Made by a program: the position numbers and the translations under genes. The notes beneath the pieces are model-generated. The model saw nothing but the letters and a program-made list of their open reading frames with translations, was not told the origin of the DNA and did no database searches. This document shows positions 54,301-64,000 of a stretch of 64,000 bases of DNA, piece by piece. Position 1 is the stretch's first letter; each line of letters opens with the position of its first letter. Source of the stretch: Spizellomyces sp. 'palustris' (Eukaryota > Chytridiomycota > Chytridiomycetes > Spizellomycetales > Spizellomycetaceae); contig QEAR01000087.1 of NCBI GenBank assembly GCA_006535965.1, positions 27,249-91,248 of the forward strand. Direction: 5' to 3'.

Positions 54301-54783
54301 ACGGGTCATGTTGGCTGCCTTCATCAACCGCTTATCAATCTGTCACACTTGTCAGACTTTTTGGTGCCAAGAGCTGATTCAACGGTATCCTCATCTTCCT
54401 TACCATCTTAATGGCCACCTCCCGTCCATACGTCCCTTTGCTCTTGCTGACAGCCTTGTGAACAAACCCAAATCCTCCCCTTCCCAACATTTCTTTAAGT
54501 TCATAATCCTGTGGAGGAAGGGTAAGTCCCTACTTCACTCTACTCCCGACCGCTCCAGCAAAACATGGCATCCTTGTACCTCAATTCGATTCGAAAACTT
54601 TTTTGCAGGCTTTTGAGGGGACACAAATGTAAAATCATGCCCTTGATCCTGCAGACCGCCTATTGATTCGGGCGGACTAGAGCTACGCGTGGGCACAGGT
54701 CCTCTCACATTGCGGCTACTCGGATGCACGCCATAGCTTCGCTGGGAGGTCATGGGTGGACTTGGCTGAAGGGTTAGCATCAC
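51318..54783 (-). CDS. PLK4: PLK4/SAK-type polo-like kinase (centriole duplication)
   Basis: The master kinase of centriole duplication. Ten exons (minus): 54783-54580, 54508-54404, 54339-54016, 53950-53862, 53801-53705, 53645-53538, 53468-52824, 52753-52604, 52545-51551 and 51483-51318. They total 2883 nt, 960 aa, phases consistent. Kinase: glycine loop [12 protein letters not shown], Lys102 in VAIKM, catalytic [10 protein letters not shown] (Asp197), DFGLA (Asp215) and GTPNYISPE. Unlike PLK1-3, it continues to a cryptic polo box (from about 478: [51 protein letters not shown]). A third polo box sits at the C-terminus (about 858-930; [45 protein letters not shown]). A Ser/Arg-rich linker after the kinase may hold degradation or phosphorylation sites. 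A 68-residue N-terminal extension precedes the kinase. Confidence 0.96.
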
Positions 54784-56091
54784 GCGGCCTCCGCCTGGCC
54801 TTCTGCGAGGTTATTATGATCCAAGGCACGACAGTTGAAGAGAGGTGAGGAGTATCATGTAAGGGAGAATGTGATATTGCGGAATGGCACGCTTCGGATC
54901 AATGATGGTAGCGGCACACTGGAACACTAGCGCGCGTCAGGTATTGGCGAATGTCCAGACGCGACGGACGTGAAATATTCCTTTTGCTGCCAAAATATCC
55001 AAAATATCCTTGCAAATGAATGCCTATCCATCAGGGAAACCCGGTACCGACACGGACTATTGAGCCGCGATATCTCCCCTGCGAATATTTTAACTTTTCA
55101 TACTCTTCTCATACCGGTGTGCCCACCGTTGCCAATCATGGTGCTTTGCGAAATGGCAAATCGGCGCCGGTTCTCAAGGCTAGTGTAGAGTAACCTGCCG
55201 AAAGAAGATTGTCGGCTCTTGGATTTATCGCGGGACACTTGTGCAGGGAGTCCCGCAGCTGAAATAAAATATTCCAGTCGCTGCAAGCATCGGAACTGAA
55301 GTCACCCATCACACGTGAGTTAAAGAAGGAAAAAGACTTCAAAATGATCTAATAGATCAGCCACGATGACAGAAAACTCAACCCTTATGATGTCGATTCT
55401 ACTTTTCTTCAATTTCTCTCAGGTAGGCAATGCACGAAAGACATCTTTCGCGATATTTCTCTATACAGGAACCGAGCCTTGAATTGTAGGCATGAATCGT
55501 TGGTGCAGTAGTCTAGGAATCCGTAACCTCCTGCGGCAGTACGTCCTGGTCTGGAATCTTTCGCTCCATATACCAAGCAAGTCTACACGAGGAACCCCAA
55601 TCCATCGCCCCACTCATTCCAATCAACGTTCAAGTCCTCAGTACTTTAGATTTATGCTTTGGAACTGTTGAAACTCTCCTGATACTACCTCTCTGCGTTT
55701 TGGAGATTGCCCAGAAACTACGGTAGTTGTCATCAACAATTTCTGGGATGAGCGGCCCTATAGACTCAAACAAGTGTTCATACTGCAGTAACGCTCAAAA
55801 CATTGGCACAGTCCGCAAACAAAAAACGGACCCAATCGCTGGACTTGACCAAAAAGGCCTCTGTTCGTCAGCACGTTGGCATCAGAATCTGACGTCAGGT
55901 GGCTTAGTAACGCGTAACTTGCATGACGTCCCAGATTTTTAGAGTTGAGACTCCGAAAGGTAAAAGGACAAAAGCGGGTTGACCTTTCCCTGCAACCCAA
56001 GATTCTGTAAAAAGAACTTGGTCTACAGATCGTTGTCCTTGGGATATTTGTTCAAGCTTCCCCAGTAAAAGCACCCTTTGTACTTCCAACC
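54784..56091. other. Intergenic region, about 1.3 kb
   Basis: Lies between the divergent PLK4 and DRAM-like genes, so it holds both promoters. Frames of 60-80 aa here lack family features and I see no tRNA, repeat or clear regulatory cluster. Confidence 0.4.
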
Positions 56092-57014
56092 ATGGCAAGA
56101 GTCCTGGCATGGGCAATACTACCGTTCCTTGCAGCATTGGTGTGGACTGGAATCATTACTGCGTTATTGATTCTGTGGTTGGCGACTGGTACACCGCATT
56201 ATAAACAGGATGAGGCTCCCATTGTGTATATATCAGATGTTGGTGAGTAAATAGTGGGGCATCGAGTGTTGACAATGGGCATTCGTTAAAACGTGGGGCC
56301 ACAGGTGCGAAATACAAGACGCTTTTTATTGTTGGGACGGCAACGACTTCTGCATTGTATGTCGGGACCCTTTTAGCGGATTTCATACTCCGATCGTTGG
56401 GATACCTCCCCGAACGTCGTCAAAGACGTGAAACCATCGACGCGGTGCTCTCGATTCTGTTTGGGTTCCTTGCCGCAGCGTGTCTGACCCTACTGGCGAT
56501 ATTCGACGCATTGAACCATAGTTCACTACATTGGGGACTTACGCTGGGGTTTATCTTTTCGTTGGCTTGCAGTGCGGGGTTCAAGGTGGCAGAATTGAGG
56601 AGGCTTAGGAAGGACCATTGGGGGATTAGGGCGCTCTGGAGAAGTTTTAGAACAAAGTTGGTGTTGGTCATTTTTGCGATTGGTAAGTTTTACATATATC
56701 GCTTGAATTTCCCCGGTGGAGAATTGATCCATTCATTTCTACGAAAAGGTCTCACCATCGCTATGATCGTCCTCATGTCCATCTGCACGAGCGATCCGTC
56801 CCGACCAGAGTACTGCGACTCACAACATTCTGCAGCAGCAGTATGCGAATGGGTCGCTGCCTACGTCACTGCTGCGTACTTTTTGTCCCTCGTATCGGAT
56901 TTCAGGGTGGGGGGGCACCCGCGGGCAGCGGCATTGGAGGAGGTGCGGGTGGGCCCTTGGGGACAAAGAGATTCAAATGTTACGTTGGATACGCGGGGAA
57001 GGCAGTATTATTGA
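56092..57014 (+). CDS. Frag1/DRAM/Sfk1-family membrane protein
   Basis: Three exons (56092-56242, 56305-56682, 56749-57014) total 795 nt, 264 aa. The N-terminal helix is followed by a loop ending PIVYISDVG, the characteristic Sfk1/DRAM feature, then four or five more membrane helices (TLFIVGTATTSALYVGTLL, VLSILFGFLAAACLTLLAIF, WGLTLGFIFSLACSAGF, LTIAMIVLMSI, VAAYVTAAYFLSLVSDF). Yeast Sfk1 affects plasma-membrane phosphoinositide signalling and lipid asymmetry; animal DRAM proteins are lysosomal and linked to autophagy. Which applies here is unknown. The basic C-terminal tail is soluble. Confidence 0.88.
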
Positions 57015-57260
57015 GTATTTGTATTGATAAAGAACTTTTTGGATTTTTGCTCGGCGACATGTTGCTGCAGGCTACGCATAGTGATGGCTAGAGGTTACAA
57101 AATACCGCTTTCTCAAGTGCTCGAACCCACTTTTGGATGGTTTCTCAAAGAAAAGTCACCAGGTGGCTCGCGGTGAGTCGAACCAAGAAAAACAATAGAG
57201 CCTCAGACATGCACACACGCAGCATGCAAATCCAATCAAACTTGCATTTCGTATGAAAAT

Positions 57261-58718
57261 CTATTCTATTCTCTCCACTACTCTCGGCCTCCTACACAGG
57301 CCCCACGCCGCCGCCAAAAGCCCTAGAGCTCCGACAAAAGCCCCGGCCCAAAACACCACTCCCCGGCCTGCCCCTCCAGCACCTACACCCCATTGCCACA
57401 GACTTCCAGCAACAGCGGGTGCAACTGTCCTTGTTGCTGCTGCACAGGTTGAGGCCACACCATGCACAAGACCCAATGACTGTTTGGATGCTGCGTCTGT
57501 GATGAGGACAATAACAGCTAGGTACGCACAGACCTCAGCAAGACCTAGTAAGACAAGCACAAGTTCCAGTCCTCCCTCAACGACCCCCAAAACTCGTAAC
57601 CCGATTACGAGTAAACCTACAAGAAACCCTGCCATACCCAAAAGAACGCATCCCCATTTTCCCACCCAACGTGATACAAATCGGAAGCATAGTGTCTGTC
57701 CAAGCAGTTTCGTGACTGCGATCAGCATAACTTGGTAGGATGTTTGTTGGGGGCTTTGATTTGGGCCTGGGAAGGGTGAAGAGAGGTAGAGAGGGAGGGC
57801 GGTCATATAGAGTGATGTTATGAAGGCTGTTATGCAGTAGAGTGTTATGGGGAGTATGGGGGACGGTGGGTCGACGGTGTCGAGAGTGTCATCGACAGAG
57901 TCTTTTACTCCGTCGCCGTCGTCCTCGTCGTGGTAACTTTTAGATGAATCTTGATTGTCCAAGACGCTGTATCCACCTTCCTCATCTTTCACGCCCCACC
58001 AAAGCACCCCAATAGCCCCACCCATCAACACCGCACCAACCCAACACGCCCTCTGGAAGTGCCCATCTCCCACCAACAACCCGGCCAACACCGGCCCCAG
58101 AATCCCACTAATGCCATACACGCCTCCATACATTGAATAAGCCCATGCACGTCCATCATCGTCCCCCCAGAGGAGACCCAATGTTCCTTTGGTGACCGTC
58201 GAGTTGGCACCAAACGTCCCAGCCAGTAAGCGCGCCACAAATAGCAATTCTAGCCTCTGTCCTATCGACAACAATACTGCAGCCGAAAACCCAAACAAAG
58301 CACCTAAAAGTAATACTCTCCGTCTCCCAAACCGGTCGCTTATACCACCCCAAACCACATTGGTTATAAACAACGGACCGTAAAATGCCGAACTCAGTAG
58401 TCCGGCATAGTATCCTACCGAGCCTTCATCCACTCCTGTTGCCCGAACGAGGTAGGGGTAGAGCGGTATGAGCATGGCTTCAAGAATACCTTCTGGGACC
58501 AGGGCTAGGAGGAGGAGGAGGGTTGTGTTTGTGGGTGATCTTGCGTGCCGGCGGGGGAGAAGGGAGGTCGTTGAGGTGCGGGGGGAAACGGGGGGTGTGA
58601 GAGGGAATGTATTTGGTGAGAGGTTTTCGGGAAGGAAGGACTGGGCTTCTTCTTCCTCTTCCGTTGACTTTCCATCCTGTATGTGCATCTTTGCGGAATG
58701 CAGCTGTGGAATTTGCAC
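57261..58718 (-). CDS. Major facilitator superfamily transporter (DHA1-like)
   Basis: A single-exon gene of 485 aa with 12 predicted membrane helices in two halves. After an acidic, Ser/Pro-rich N-terminus (about 70 residues) come LLLLLALVPEGILEAMLIPLY-type helix 1, the MFS signature loop GGISDRFGRRRVLLLG between helices 2 and 3, and a GPVLAGLL segment in helix 5 resembling the drug:H+ antiporter motif. The central cytoplasmic loop is very acidic (DEDDGDGVKDSVDD). The substrate cannot be told from sequence. ATG at 58718 is the first; another in-frame ATG ten codons later is possible. Its stop lies about 245 bp from the convergent DRAM-like gene. Confidence 0.9.
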   Translation of the reverse strand: MQIPQLHSAKMHIQDGKSTEEEEEAQSFLPENLSPNTFPLTPPVSPRTSTTSLLPRRHARSPTNTTLLLLLALVPEGILEAMLIPLYPYLVRATGVDEGSVGYYAGLLSSAFYGPLFITNVVWGGISDRFGRRRVLLLGALFGFSAAVLLSIGQRLELLFVARLLAGTFGANSTVTKGTLGLLWGDDDGRAWAYSMYGGVYGISGILGPVLAGLLVGDGHFQRACWVGAVLMGGAIGVLWWGVKDEEGGYSVLDNQDSSKSYHDEDDGDGVKDSVDDTLDTVDPPSPILPITLYCITAFITSLYMTALPLYLSSPFPGPNQSPQQTSYQVMLIAVTKLLGQTLCFRFVSRWVGKWGCVLLGMAGFLVGLLVIGLRVLGVVEGGLELVLVLLGLAEVCAYLAVIVLITDAASKQSLGLVHGVASTCAAATRTVAPAVAGSLWQWGVGAGGAGRGVVFWAGAFVGALGLLAAAWGLCRRPRVVERIE

Positions 58719-61700
58719 ACTTGCTCAACAAGGACCTCAGCCAGGAACCCGACCCGAGGTATGCAATCACATGGCGTTGAGGGGTTTTTGATTACGTTTG
58801 TGGCTTCAGCCTGGACGCTGTGTCATCATTCTCGTTTCCTGTGGTTGTTTATCTCACAATGAATTGCAACATACATTTTGGCAGCCATAAAATGCATAGA
58901 CATGTGGGGACAATAGCATCTATTCTGCAGATGGCCACACGAGAGCGTGCGTCTTCGCTATGCCTCAAGGAGATCTACCATCCACCTTTTGCGTGAAGTC
59001 TACAGTTCTCGGTAGTCCTCGCGGAATACCCCATTTTACAATGTAATGATTTCTCGAGGCCGCGCATGCAGCAGGACCATCATCATTGATTTCAAGATGT
59101 TGTGTTCCAAATGGGCGTTCCACAATGCCATGACAGGTTAACCTTTAACATATTCGTCCACGACGTATGGTGTATCTTTTAGATGGCCTCCGCCGACATC
59201 CGCCGACAGATGGCTTATCATGGGGACTCACCCTGAGGGGTAACCGCACGACCCGCGGGTGATGACGGGTTGCGACACAATGCGCAGCAGATCGCAGAGG
59301 GCGCTTTGCGGGTGACCGTACATCCCGTCACCTCCTTAGAGGCCCCCGAGGGGTGGTAATGCAACCTCCGTAGCGCGACCTCTGAAGAGGCTACAAAGGA
59401 GTGATGCCATGACGAGGAAATAGTTTGCCAGTCCAACGTCCACGTCACACTGCCCATTACAGGTCTATAGTTTTACGTACCTCAAGCTCCATGATATTCA
59501 TCGCCGATTATCAGAGACGCGCCGCAGAACTTACCTTATAAACGAGCAGGAGGGACTGGGTAAATACTTCAGTTCGCTGCGTTTTTACGGCCGTCGGTCG
59601 GTTCCATGCTCCTCGTCCTCCTCCTCTTCATTTTCTGATTTTTGCGGTGGGCGACCATCAGGAACACTGCATCCGCGTTAGAGTCGGCTTCCCGCCTCAG
59701 TCGTAGACGGTTGTACGCTAAAACTTCCTTGACTGCGATGCGACCTACCTTTCGATTCGCATGCCTATGAACCTTCAGAGTCCGCATAGCGAGTCATAGA
59801 TCATCCTTACCTGCACGTTCTGTCCTACGCCTACGTCTTCGGGTCATCGCTCCAAGGATTTGCGTTTCCGCAGCACGGGATTATGGATGGTTTCACGGGT
59901 TTCCCAGGTTCCGATTGCTCTTGCGGCTGACCTGCCCGTAAGCAAGTGTACTGCGCTCACCTTTCAGGCCCGCGCCCGTTCAGCGGATTACCTGCACGCA
60001 ATCCTGGCCCCAAGTGTTTCCCTTTTGGCAATTGTACGTACTGTTTTAACTCTCGTTTCAAAGTTCTTTTCATCTTTCCCTTGTGGTACTAGATGCCGGT
60101 CCGCTTCTGCTGGAGTGCGCGGTCTTCCACATCATCGCGGCCGTCATTGACTGGTACGCGCAGCCTCCAGCACGGGATTTGAACTCGAACTTCCCGTTTT
60201 TTGTAATGGGTCAGCTTTGTGCTCAAGCCCGTACCTTGTCGAATTCGAAGGGTACCACTAGTATGGGTGCGACCGGGAAGGCCTACTCCCGGTCGTCGGT
60301 GCTTGCTGCGTGTCACTGCGCCTGTGCCCAAACAGGTATCTCACCCTATCCAGCACTTACCGTACCTTGTTGAACTCGAGATTCAGTCGTACGACGGCGA
60401 CCAAAAGGCATGGCCCCCAGTCGGGTTCAAACGTCGGGGGAGACAAGCATCTCTCCGCCGGAACAAGATGCTGTCGCCACGTAAGCATCTGAAATCAGTA
60501 TATTTCCGACGGGATGCTTTGGGATATTCCTTCAATGCCTTCACTTGATTCGTCGTCAATTTCCAGGCTTCCTCATCCAGTGAGCAGAGAGATCGTCCAC
60601 GGCCCACCGCGGTCGAAGGTAGACATAAGGAGAGCCGCGCTGCTATTCGCATGCCGATGAAAGAGAGGCTCCATCAGACCACGTATTCTTCTTGCCCATA
60701 TACGTCCTCATAAAAGTCGAATACAACGAAAACGGTGACGCGTTCAAAGGCTGAAGCGGTGGGATATTCAAAAAGTTTCTCCTATTACTTGTATCAGACG
60801 TTGCGCTTTGGGAATCCTGTTAGATAGCATCCCGGCACCGATCCGTGCTCTGATCATTGATATGGTGTGTCCATCTTTTGGCTCTGGTTCTGTGGCGCCG
60901 CACATCGGGTCATGTACCGGATGAGGAAAGTCGCCAACGGTCTCTACAATCCGCTGATATCACGTAGGTTCGAACCGTTCTTTCAAAGAAGTTGCGCGGT
61001 TCCATGATGTGCCTCCACGAGGTGGTTACAGAGCCCATCTTGTGCCCGTGGTCATACGCAACCGCTCGAGTAGCGTCAGCTCAATGTTTGGCGAAGAATG
61101 ACAGTAGCTTAGAGCAAATTCTAGCAAACGAGAATCGCGAGATTATGAAGCCTTGACATATACACGGTAACGGAAGGCCCAGAGGGGTCCGGGCAAGGAG
61201 TAATAGTACGACGAGTGGTACTTAACACGGATCACGTGTTACGTAACACTCTGAGTTGGGTGCACGAGCTGCCGCTGAAAGGAGGCGACAGATGAAGCGG
61301 GGATGAGCACCTCCCAGAGCGAGTACATTGTCCGAATCAGTAAATATCACTCGCCGACGTTCAATGAGCGGACGGGGAATATCCTGGTCCATTCTGTTGA
61401 TCTTTGATTCGCGGTCGCCCACAGTGGAATTGTCAAATGTTACTAGCCGAGGACCAACGAGCGGATAATCTGAATGCGGGTTGCTGTCCTTGCTTGTTCC
61501 AAGTGTTGCTGGTTCGGTGCTCTATCGCACTACTATTATTGGGTCGTTCACATGCGTTCCAAAGAGGGATGTGTCGGTAACAGGAGTTGCCACGCTTACA
61601 GAGGATGGCAACCCGCGCACGTACGCAGGGGAGGGCAAGCTCAACAAAGGGAAACGTTCCCAGACGATTGGAATTTATAGGGAATATTTGTTGATAAAGT

Positions 61701-62815
61701 AAATGTGTTGGAGTGGGTTGTGAGGTGGGAGAGCGTCCATAAGTGAAGAAGAATGGAGGGGGGGGAGTCGAGAGGGGGCCTTTTATAACCCTGAGTTGCT
61801 GCGCAATCTCGCTCGCGTTCTGTTGCGCGCGCGAGATGAGTACGTAATAACGGGACGCGTTCATTGGCTGCCGAATACTGATTACGAATTTGGCCGCACA
61901 AGGCAGCATGCGCCTGTTGACGGATGACGACAGCACACTCCCCTTCTTTTCGAGCTTTTGGTGATCAAGCAAAAGAGCATCCATGGGCGATCGTATTCGA
62001 ACTGGCGGATGGTGGAAATCGTAACCAATATCACACACACGCACACAGAAATAAGATATTTACTGACGATGAACAATCAAAAATGCAAACAAGGAAAATG
62101 CAAACATGCTAGACTCGATCGGCCATGGGTTGAATAGGCATTATCAGTGGCCATGGGTCTGTATTGCTTGTCTTCTCTTGCTGAGGATACGTAATGGATG
62201 TACACTACCAGTTACATGGGCAAGAAGTGGCAAGGGCTATTGACCGCTTGTGGCTGCCCAAATGACCATGATGACGATCAGTTATACTTGCAGAATTGGT
62301 TCGCCCAAAGTATTGGTTTTCGTTGTCATCCATCTCTTCCTGTTTGTTTTTACCGATCAGCGTTTGTTCTTTTGCGCTTTGTTGCCGTTCTGGTTGTTGT
62401 CATGGGTCACATCAACGTGCACCAAGGCACACACGATGGTTGTCCAAATCACAACAAACCCTCTGCGCACGCACACAAAAAGCCCTTTTGCACGCCCGTC
62501 CCATATCGAACAACACGTGCGACTGTGTGGGAGGTCGCGCACGTTCAAAAGTCTTGCAAAATTTCTGAAGTTGACATCAAATTGGTTTTAATTTTGCTGG
62601 GAAGGAAATTCCTGTGCAGCTTGATCTGCCTTTGTAATTTGTGCAAGATGTAACGCACGTTGTTGTCGTCAAGTGGTCAGGATCTGCGTCAGGATGTGTT
62701 ATAAATTCAGGCGTCTTTATCATTCCCTTGTCTGGGGCTTGCAAAAAAGACGGGACTTGTTTGCGGGAATTCATCACACCTCATATATCATACACGGACA
62801 TCACAGCAATTCAAG
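58719..62815. other. Gene-poor 4.1-kb region without recognised gene
   Basis: No frame shows clear family features. Frames at 59569-59787 and 60383-60652 on the minus strand have protein-like composition, with nearby candidate splice sites, but I recognise neither. A 20-bp near-repeat (CGTACCTTGTcGAAtTCGAa and variant) occurs at about 60231 and 60362. A GC-rich part at 59220-59400 has short inverted repeats such as GGTGAC..GTCACC. A 14-bp palindrome GTGTTACGTAACAC lies at 61236. The last 700 bp are the promoter of the phosphoesterase gene. It may hold degenerate mobile DNA, but I see no terminal repeats or transposase motif. Confidence 0.5.
62514..62706 (+). promoter_or_regulatory. Promoter of the phosphoesterase gene: Pho4-like boxes and TATA
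   Basis: CACGTG at 62514-62519 and CACGTT at 62540-62545 and 62656-62661 match the Pho4 bHLH core (CACGTG/CACGTT). TATAAAT follows at 62700-62706, about 110 bp before the ATG. The cluster upstream of a phosphatase suggests phosphate-starvation control; this is inference, since other bHLH factors bind the same core. Confidence 0.45.
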
Positions 62816-63906
62816 ATGAAGTTGTCAAGCATCTTTGTGGCAGCTGCCTGCCTCCTTGCTTCTGCCTCTGCGGTTCCCATTCAAAGTAGAGGACAGGGTA
62901 CCAAACCTGGAAAATGGTTCGACAGGGTCATCACTATTGTAAGTTGGATCTGATGCTGACTCCAAAGACGTGGCATGGAACCCGGCACTCACCAGATGAA
63001 AACCAGGTCATGGAAAACAAAAACTACAAGGATGTCCTTGCCGATCCCTTCTTCTCTACCATCACATCCACTTACAATGCTCGTCTCCTGACCAACTACA
63101 ATGCCCAATTCCACCCTTCCCAACCCAACTACTTGGCCATGCTCACTGGTGGGCGTGACGGATGGACCGACCTTAATGTCGACGTCGGCCGTAAAAACTT
63201 GGTTGACCTGTTGGAGGCTGGCGGCGTTTCGTGGAAGACGTACCAGGAGAACTATCCCGGCAACTGTTTTGCTGGGGATTCCCAGGATAAGCTTTACAGA
63301 GTGAGTACAATGAACGATCTGTCGAGGAGACTGCATCTTGGTGTCTAATCCATCTTTCATTTCGACAGAGGAAGCACAACCCATTCATCTCAATGAACAA
63401 TATCCGCGACGACCCGAGCCGTTGTGCCAATATCGTCGACAGTTCCCAGCTTGAGGTGGACGTAGCAGCGGGTACTGCTCCTCAGTATATTTTCTACACT
63501 CCCAACATGGACAACGACGGTCACGACACACCTCTAAGCTTCTCATCCGACTGGGCGAAAGGCTTCTTCCAAAAGCTCCACCAGAACCCCAGCTTTTTGA
63601 GGAACACTTTGATTGTCTTCACGTGGGATGAACAAGAGAGCTACCTCTCTCTTCAGAACAAGGTTGCTACCTACCTGATCGGTGATGTGGTCAACATTGC
63701 CAGTGCCGGAAAGACAGATGGAACCACCTACACCCATTACTCGATGCTGAAGACGGTAAGTGTATTTTGTCGCTACCACTATCTGACATGCTTGATGTTA
63801 ACGCCTCACCCTCTCACAGATCGAAGACAACTGGAATCTTGGTAACCTTGGCCGTGAGGACACCAAGGCTGTAGCGTTCAAGGGGCTCAACAAACCCCAC
63901 GCATGA
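62816..63906 (+). CDS. Secreted phosphoesterase / acid phosphatase family protein
   Basis: Four exons (62816-62938, 63007-63300, 63369-63755, 63820-63906) total 891 nt, 296 aa. A signal peptide (MKLSSIFVAAACLLASASA) predicts secretion. The phosphoesterase domain of the fungal acid phosphatase/phospholipase C-like family follows: FDRVITIVMENKNY with the metal-binding Glu-Asn, the LLTNYNAQFHPSQPNYLAML block, FISMNNI, FYTPNMDNDGHDTPLSFSSDW and LIVFTWDEQESY with the acidic metal ligands. It should hydrolyse extracellular phosphomonoesters for phosphate supply; the substrate is not certain. The ATG follows a TATA box and precedes the signal peptide directly. It is on the compact side for the family. 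Confidence 0.93.
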
Positions 63907-64000
63907 ATTTGATGTAGAGATAGAAAAGAACCACTTACACAATCTATGAAAACCTAGTTCTAATGCTCATTGTTGAATACATAATGCGGAGCCGATAGAC

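Noticed and set aside
57253-57738. A 161-aa Pro/Thr-rich plus-strand frame
   Set aside because: Antisense to the MFS transporter, whose membrane helices and signature motif are clear.
60160-60240. A tRNA T-arm-like string (GGGATTTGAACTCGAAC)
   Set aside because: The stems do not pair and no acceptor or anticodon arm can be assembled on either strand.
61433-62044. A 203-aa minus-strand frame
   Set aside because: Composition is irregular and rich in Ser/Pro/Arg, no family features are visible, and it lies in a gene-poor stretch; I could not support it as coding.

Overview
This window is nuclear DNA of a zoosporic (flagellated) fungus, most likely a chytrid or a close relative. The genes are compact and intron-rich. 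Introns mostly run 50-100 bp with GT..AG ends, and at least one carries a TACTAAT-type branch point. The repertoire is fungal (Mpe1-like, Sgs1-like RecQ, Syp1/FCHo, Rtc3-like), but three genes imply centrioles and motile cilia: a PLK4 kinase with cryptic polo boxes, a CFAP300 homologue (dynein-arm assembly) and a long SFI1-type centrin-binding repeat protein. Telomere-type TTAGGG runs occur inside the sequence.

Layout. 1-1.2 kb: two tRNA-Glu(CTC) copies in opposite orientation flank an F-box-like gene. 1.7-8.2 kb: mitochondrial Hsp70 and an Mpe1/RBBP6-type polyadenylation factor. 9.3-12.8 kb: a small unknown gene, a UBE2J/Ubc6-type tail-anchored E2 and, divergent from it, a Pus3/Deg1 pseudouridine synthase. 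13.0-18.3 kb: an Sgs1/BLM-type RecQ helicase on the minus strand. 19.1-22.9 kb: an FCHo/Syp1 endocytic adaptor and an Rtc3/SBDS-N-like protein. 23.1-25.3 kb: a SAMHD1-type HD hydrolase containing a 7-nt microexon. 26.4-29.3 kb: a membrane protein and a METTL14-type protein. 29.4-38.3 kb: SFI1 and MCM6, tail to tail. 38.9-44.6 kb: a GPAT3/4-type acyltransferase divergent from a TPR/pRiA4b-ORF3-like acidic protein, with microsatellites and hairpin repeats between and inside them. 45.0-49.0 kb: a large unidentified, probably alpha-helical protein. 49.7-54.8 kb: CFAP300 and PLK4, same strand. 56.1-58.7 kb: a DRAM/Sfk1-like membrane protein and an MFS transporter. 58.7-62.8 kb: a gene-poor stretch. 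62.8-63.9 kb: a secreted phosphoesterase/acid phosphatase with Pho4-like boxes upstream.

How the genes relate. Most are unlinked housekeeping functions (replication and repair, RNA processing, lipid synthesis, proteostasis). The exception is the centriole/cilium theme: SFI1, CFAP300 and PLK4 lie within about 25 kb, with the replicative helicase subunit MCM6 among them. Exon borders were read by eye from splice signals, frame continuity and family conservation. Where the summed exon length is an exact multiple of three I say so. No database search was run.
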